Below, piece after piece: positions 62,947 to 64,000 of a stretch of 64,000 bases of DNA. The notes beneath the pieces are model-generated. The model was not told the origin of the DNA, did not search any database, and saw nothing but the letters and a program-made list of their open reading frames with translations. Source of the DNA: CAIKZJ01 sp041675325 (GTDB taxonomy: Bacteria > Bacteroidota > Ignavibacteria > Tepidaquicellales > Tepidaquicellaceae). Position 1 is the first letter of the stretch. Each line of letters starts with the position of its first letter. Made by a program: the position numbers and the translations under genes. The stretch spans positions 1 to 64,000 of the forward strand of contig JBAYUG010000007.1 in the NCBI GenBank assembly GCA_041675325.1. The letters are read 5' to 3'.

Positions 62947-64000
62947 TTGAAGAAGAATCTATTTAGAATAATTCTTACTGTTGTTTTCATTGCCGCCGCT
63001 TTGATGTACATTTATCCTACTTATCAGGATTACCAGATTAACAAGGAACTTGCGGGATTAACAGGTCAGGATAGTTTGGATTATGTAACAAAGAACGCCG
63101 ATAGGATTAAAAGCGCCAGGGACGGGAGACTTAAATTAGGTCTAGACCTTAAAGGCGGTATGTATGTCGTTATGGATGTTGATATTGTAAAACTTCTCGA
63201 GGATGTATCCAAGAAAAAAGATGACCCTACACTTAAACAAGTTCTGGATGAATTAAGGGCAATACCCGAAACATCCGACGAACCAATTCTTGATGCTTTT
63301 AAGCAAAAACTAAATGCCAGAGGATTAACTCTTAAATCTTTCTATGGTGAAGTCAGGGACAGCGAAAGCGATATAGAAAAGAAACTTTCATCAGAAATTG
63401 ATAATTCAATTGATAGAGCTGTTGAAATTGTCAGAAACCGTATCGACCAGTACGGGGTTGCGGAGCCTCAGATACAGAAAATAGGCGGAAAACGTATTAT
63501 TGTCGAATTACCAGGTATCAATAATCCGGGTGAAGTTAGAAAACTTCTTCAGGGTACTGCTTTACTGCAGTTCCAGCTACTTAAAGACCCCGAAACGGCA
63601 GTAAAAGTAATGCAGAATATCAATAACATTCTTGTCGGCAAGCAGATTACAGATTCTAATAAAACAGTTTCCGGAAATGACTCATTAAAGAAGAATGAAA
63701 GTTTAGTTTCAAAGGATACTACAAAGAAAGAAACCGCGGGCAAAAATGAAATAAAGAAAGATACTACTAAAAAAGACGTTACTAAGAAAGAATCAAATAA
63801 AAAAGACACATCAAAGAAACTTGACACATCAACGATTGCAGGTGATACGAGCAATATGAGCGATACATCTTCGGCAAATCTTTCAGAAGAAGAATTTAAA
63901 GTTAAGTTTCCCTTCTTTTTTCTTGTTAGATTAAATGAAGAAAGCGGAACGGCAGATGGATTCGTCAGAGAACAGGATAAAGAGAAAGTTGACCTTATAT
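62947..64000 (+). CDS. secD: Protein translocase subunit SecD (partial, cut by window end)
   Basis: Starts at TTG 62947, seven bases after GGAG (62936-62939). The first 351 codons read KKNLFRIILTVVFIAAALMY (membrane helix), then LKLGLDLKGGMYVVMDVD, the SecD signature, at about 60-77. Residues 158-200 contain VEIVRNRIDQYGVAEPQIQKIGGKRIIVELPGI, typical of SecD P1. At about 235-315 there is a Lys/Asp/Thr/Ser-rich low-complexity insert with repeated KKD, KKE and TKK words, absent from typical SecD. SecDF uses the proton gradient to complete export, fitting the many exported proteins here. The C-terminal half lies beyond the window. Confidence 0.93.
   Translation, partial: MKKNLFRIILTVVFIAAALMYIYPTYQDYQINKELAGLTGQDSLDYVTKNADRIKSARDGRLKLGLDLKGGMYVVMDVDIVKLLEDVSKKKDDPTLKQVLDELRAIPETSDEPILDAFKQKLNARGLTLKSFYGEVRDSESDIEKKLSSEIDNSIDRAVEIVRNRIDQYGVAEPQIQKIGGKRIIVELPGINNPGEVRKLLQGTALLQFQLLKDPETAVKVMQNINNILVGKQITDSNKTVSGNDSLKKNESLVSKDTTKKETAGKNEIKKDTTKKDVTKKESNKKDTSKKLDTSTIAGDTSNMSDTSSANLSEEEFKVKFPFFFLVRLNEESGTADGFVREQDKEKVDLI

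Noticed and set aside
63549..63854. Minus-strand ORF inside secD
   Set aside because: It is antisense to the Lys/Ser-rich part of SecD, which makes a long Phe/Ser-rich frame by chance.

Overview
The window looks like a chromosome segment of an AT-rich, Gram-negative, free-living bacterium of the Bacteroidota/Chlorobiota side, most likely an ignavibacterium-like lineage. This is inferred, not computed. The main evidence is four large secreted proteins that end in the NYPNPFNP...GVYYYKIEAG type C-terminal sorting domain of the type IX secretion system (T9SS). Supporting evidence is an SLBB/Wzz/Wzx/Wzy export locus and several TTG starts with Shine-Dalgarno sites.

Layout. 0.4-4.2 kb: a sugar-modifying oxidoreductase pair, a decayed transposase and a methyltransferase broken by one in-frame stop. 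4.2-17.5 kb: a minus-strand surface-polysaccharide operon. In transcription order it holds a B12-binding protein, phosphohexomutase, SLBB export protein, Wzz, Wzy, Wzx and six glycosyltransferases, many with overlapping start and stop codons. 17.8-24.9 kb: methyltransferases, a UPF0104 flippase-like protein, Maf, ProS, an FkbM methyltransferase and an SRAP peptidase. 25-29.1 kb: tandem paralogous T9SS exported proteins, then tRNA-Pro. 29.6-35.4 kb: an operon of a lamin-tail protein, a TMTC-like TPR membrane protein and a GT-C glycosyltransferase. 35.4-41.7 kb: NlpC/P60, Bax-inhibitor-1, IMP dehydrogenase, thermonuclease, thymidine phosphorylase and an orphan response regulator.

42.2-51.1 kb is metabolically the most unusual part. 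An opine-dehydrogenase-family protein, a B12-binding mutase-like protein and an asparagine synthetase lie 17 bp apart. Downstream on the same strand are both subunits of an indolepyruvate:ferredoxin oxidoreductase whose alpha subunit lacks the ferredoxin tail. They may act on amino acids and 2-oxoacids together, but I know of no described pathway with this set.

51.3-52.8 kb holds tRNA-Ser, a small jelly-roll protein, an inverted 24-bp copy of the tRNA-Ser anticodon arm and a 159-bp MITE-like inverted-repeat element. 52.8-61.3 kb holds a POT transporter, a thioredoxin-like T9SS protein, an M64 peptidase, a CorA-like channel, ClpP, trigger factor and a lipoprotein. 61.3-62.9 kb is non-coding and rich in structure: an 11-bp tandem repeat, three tandem copies of the 3' half of tRNA-Arg each with a terminator hairpin next to the intact tRNA-Arg, two tandem copies of a roughly 77-nt structured element, and palindromic repeats. 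The window ends inside secD.
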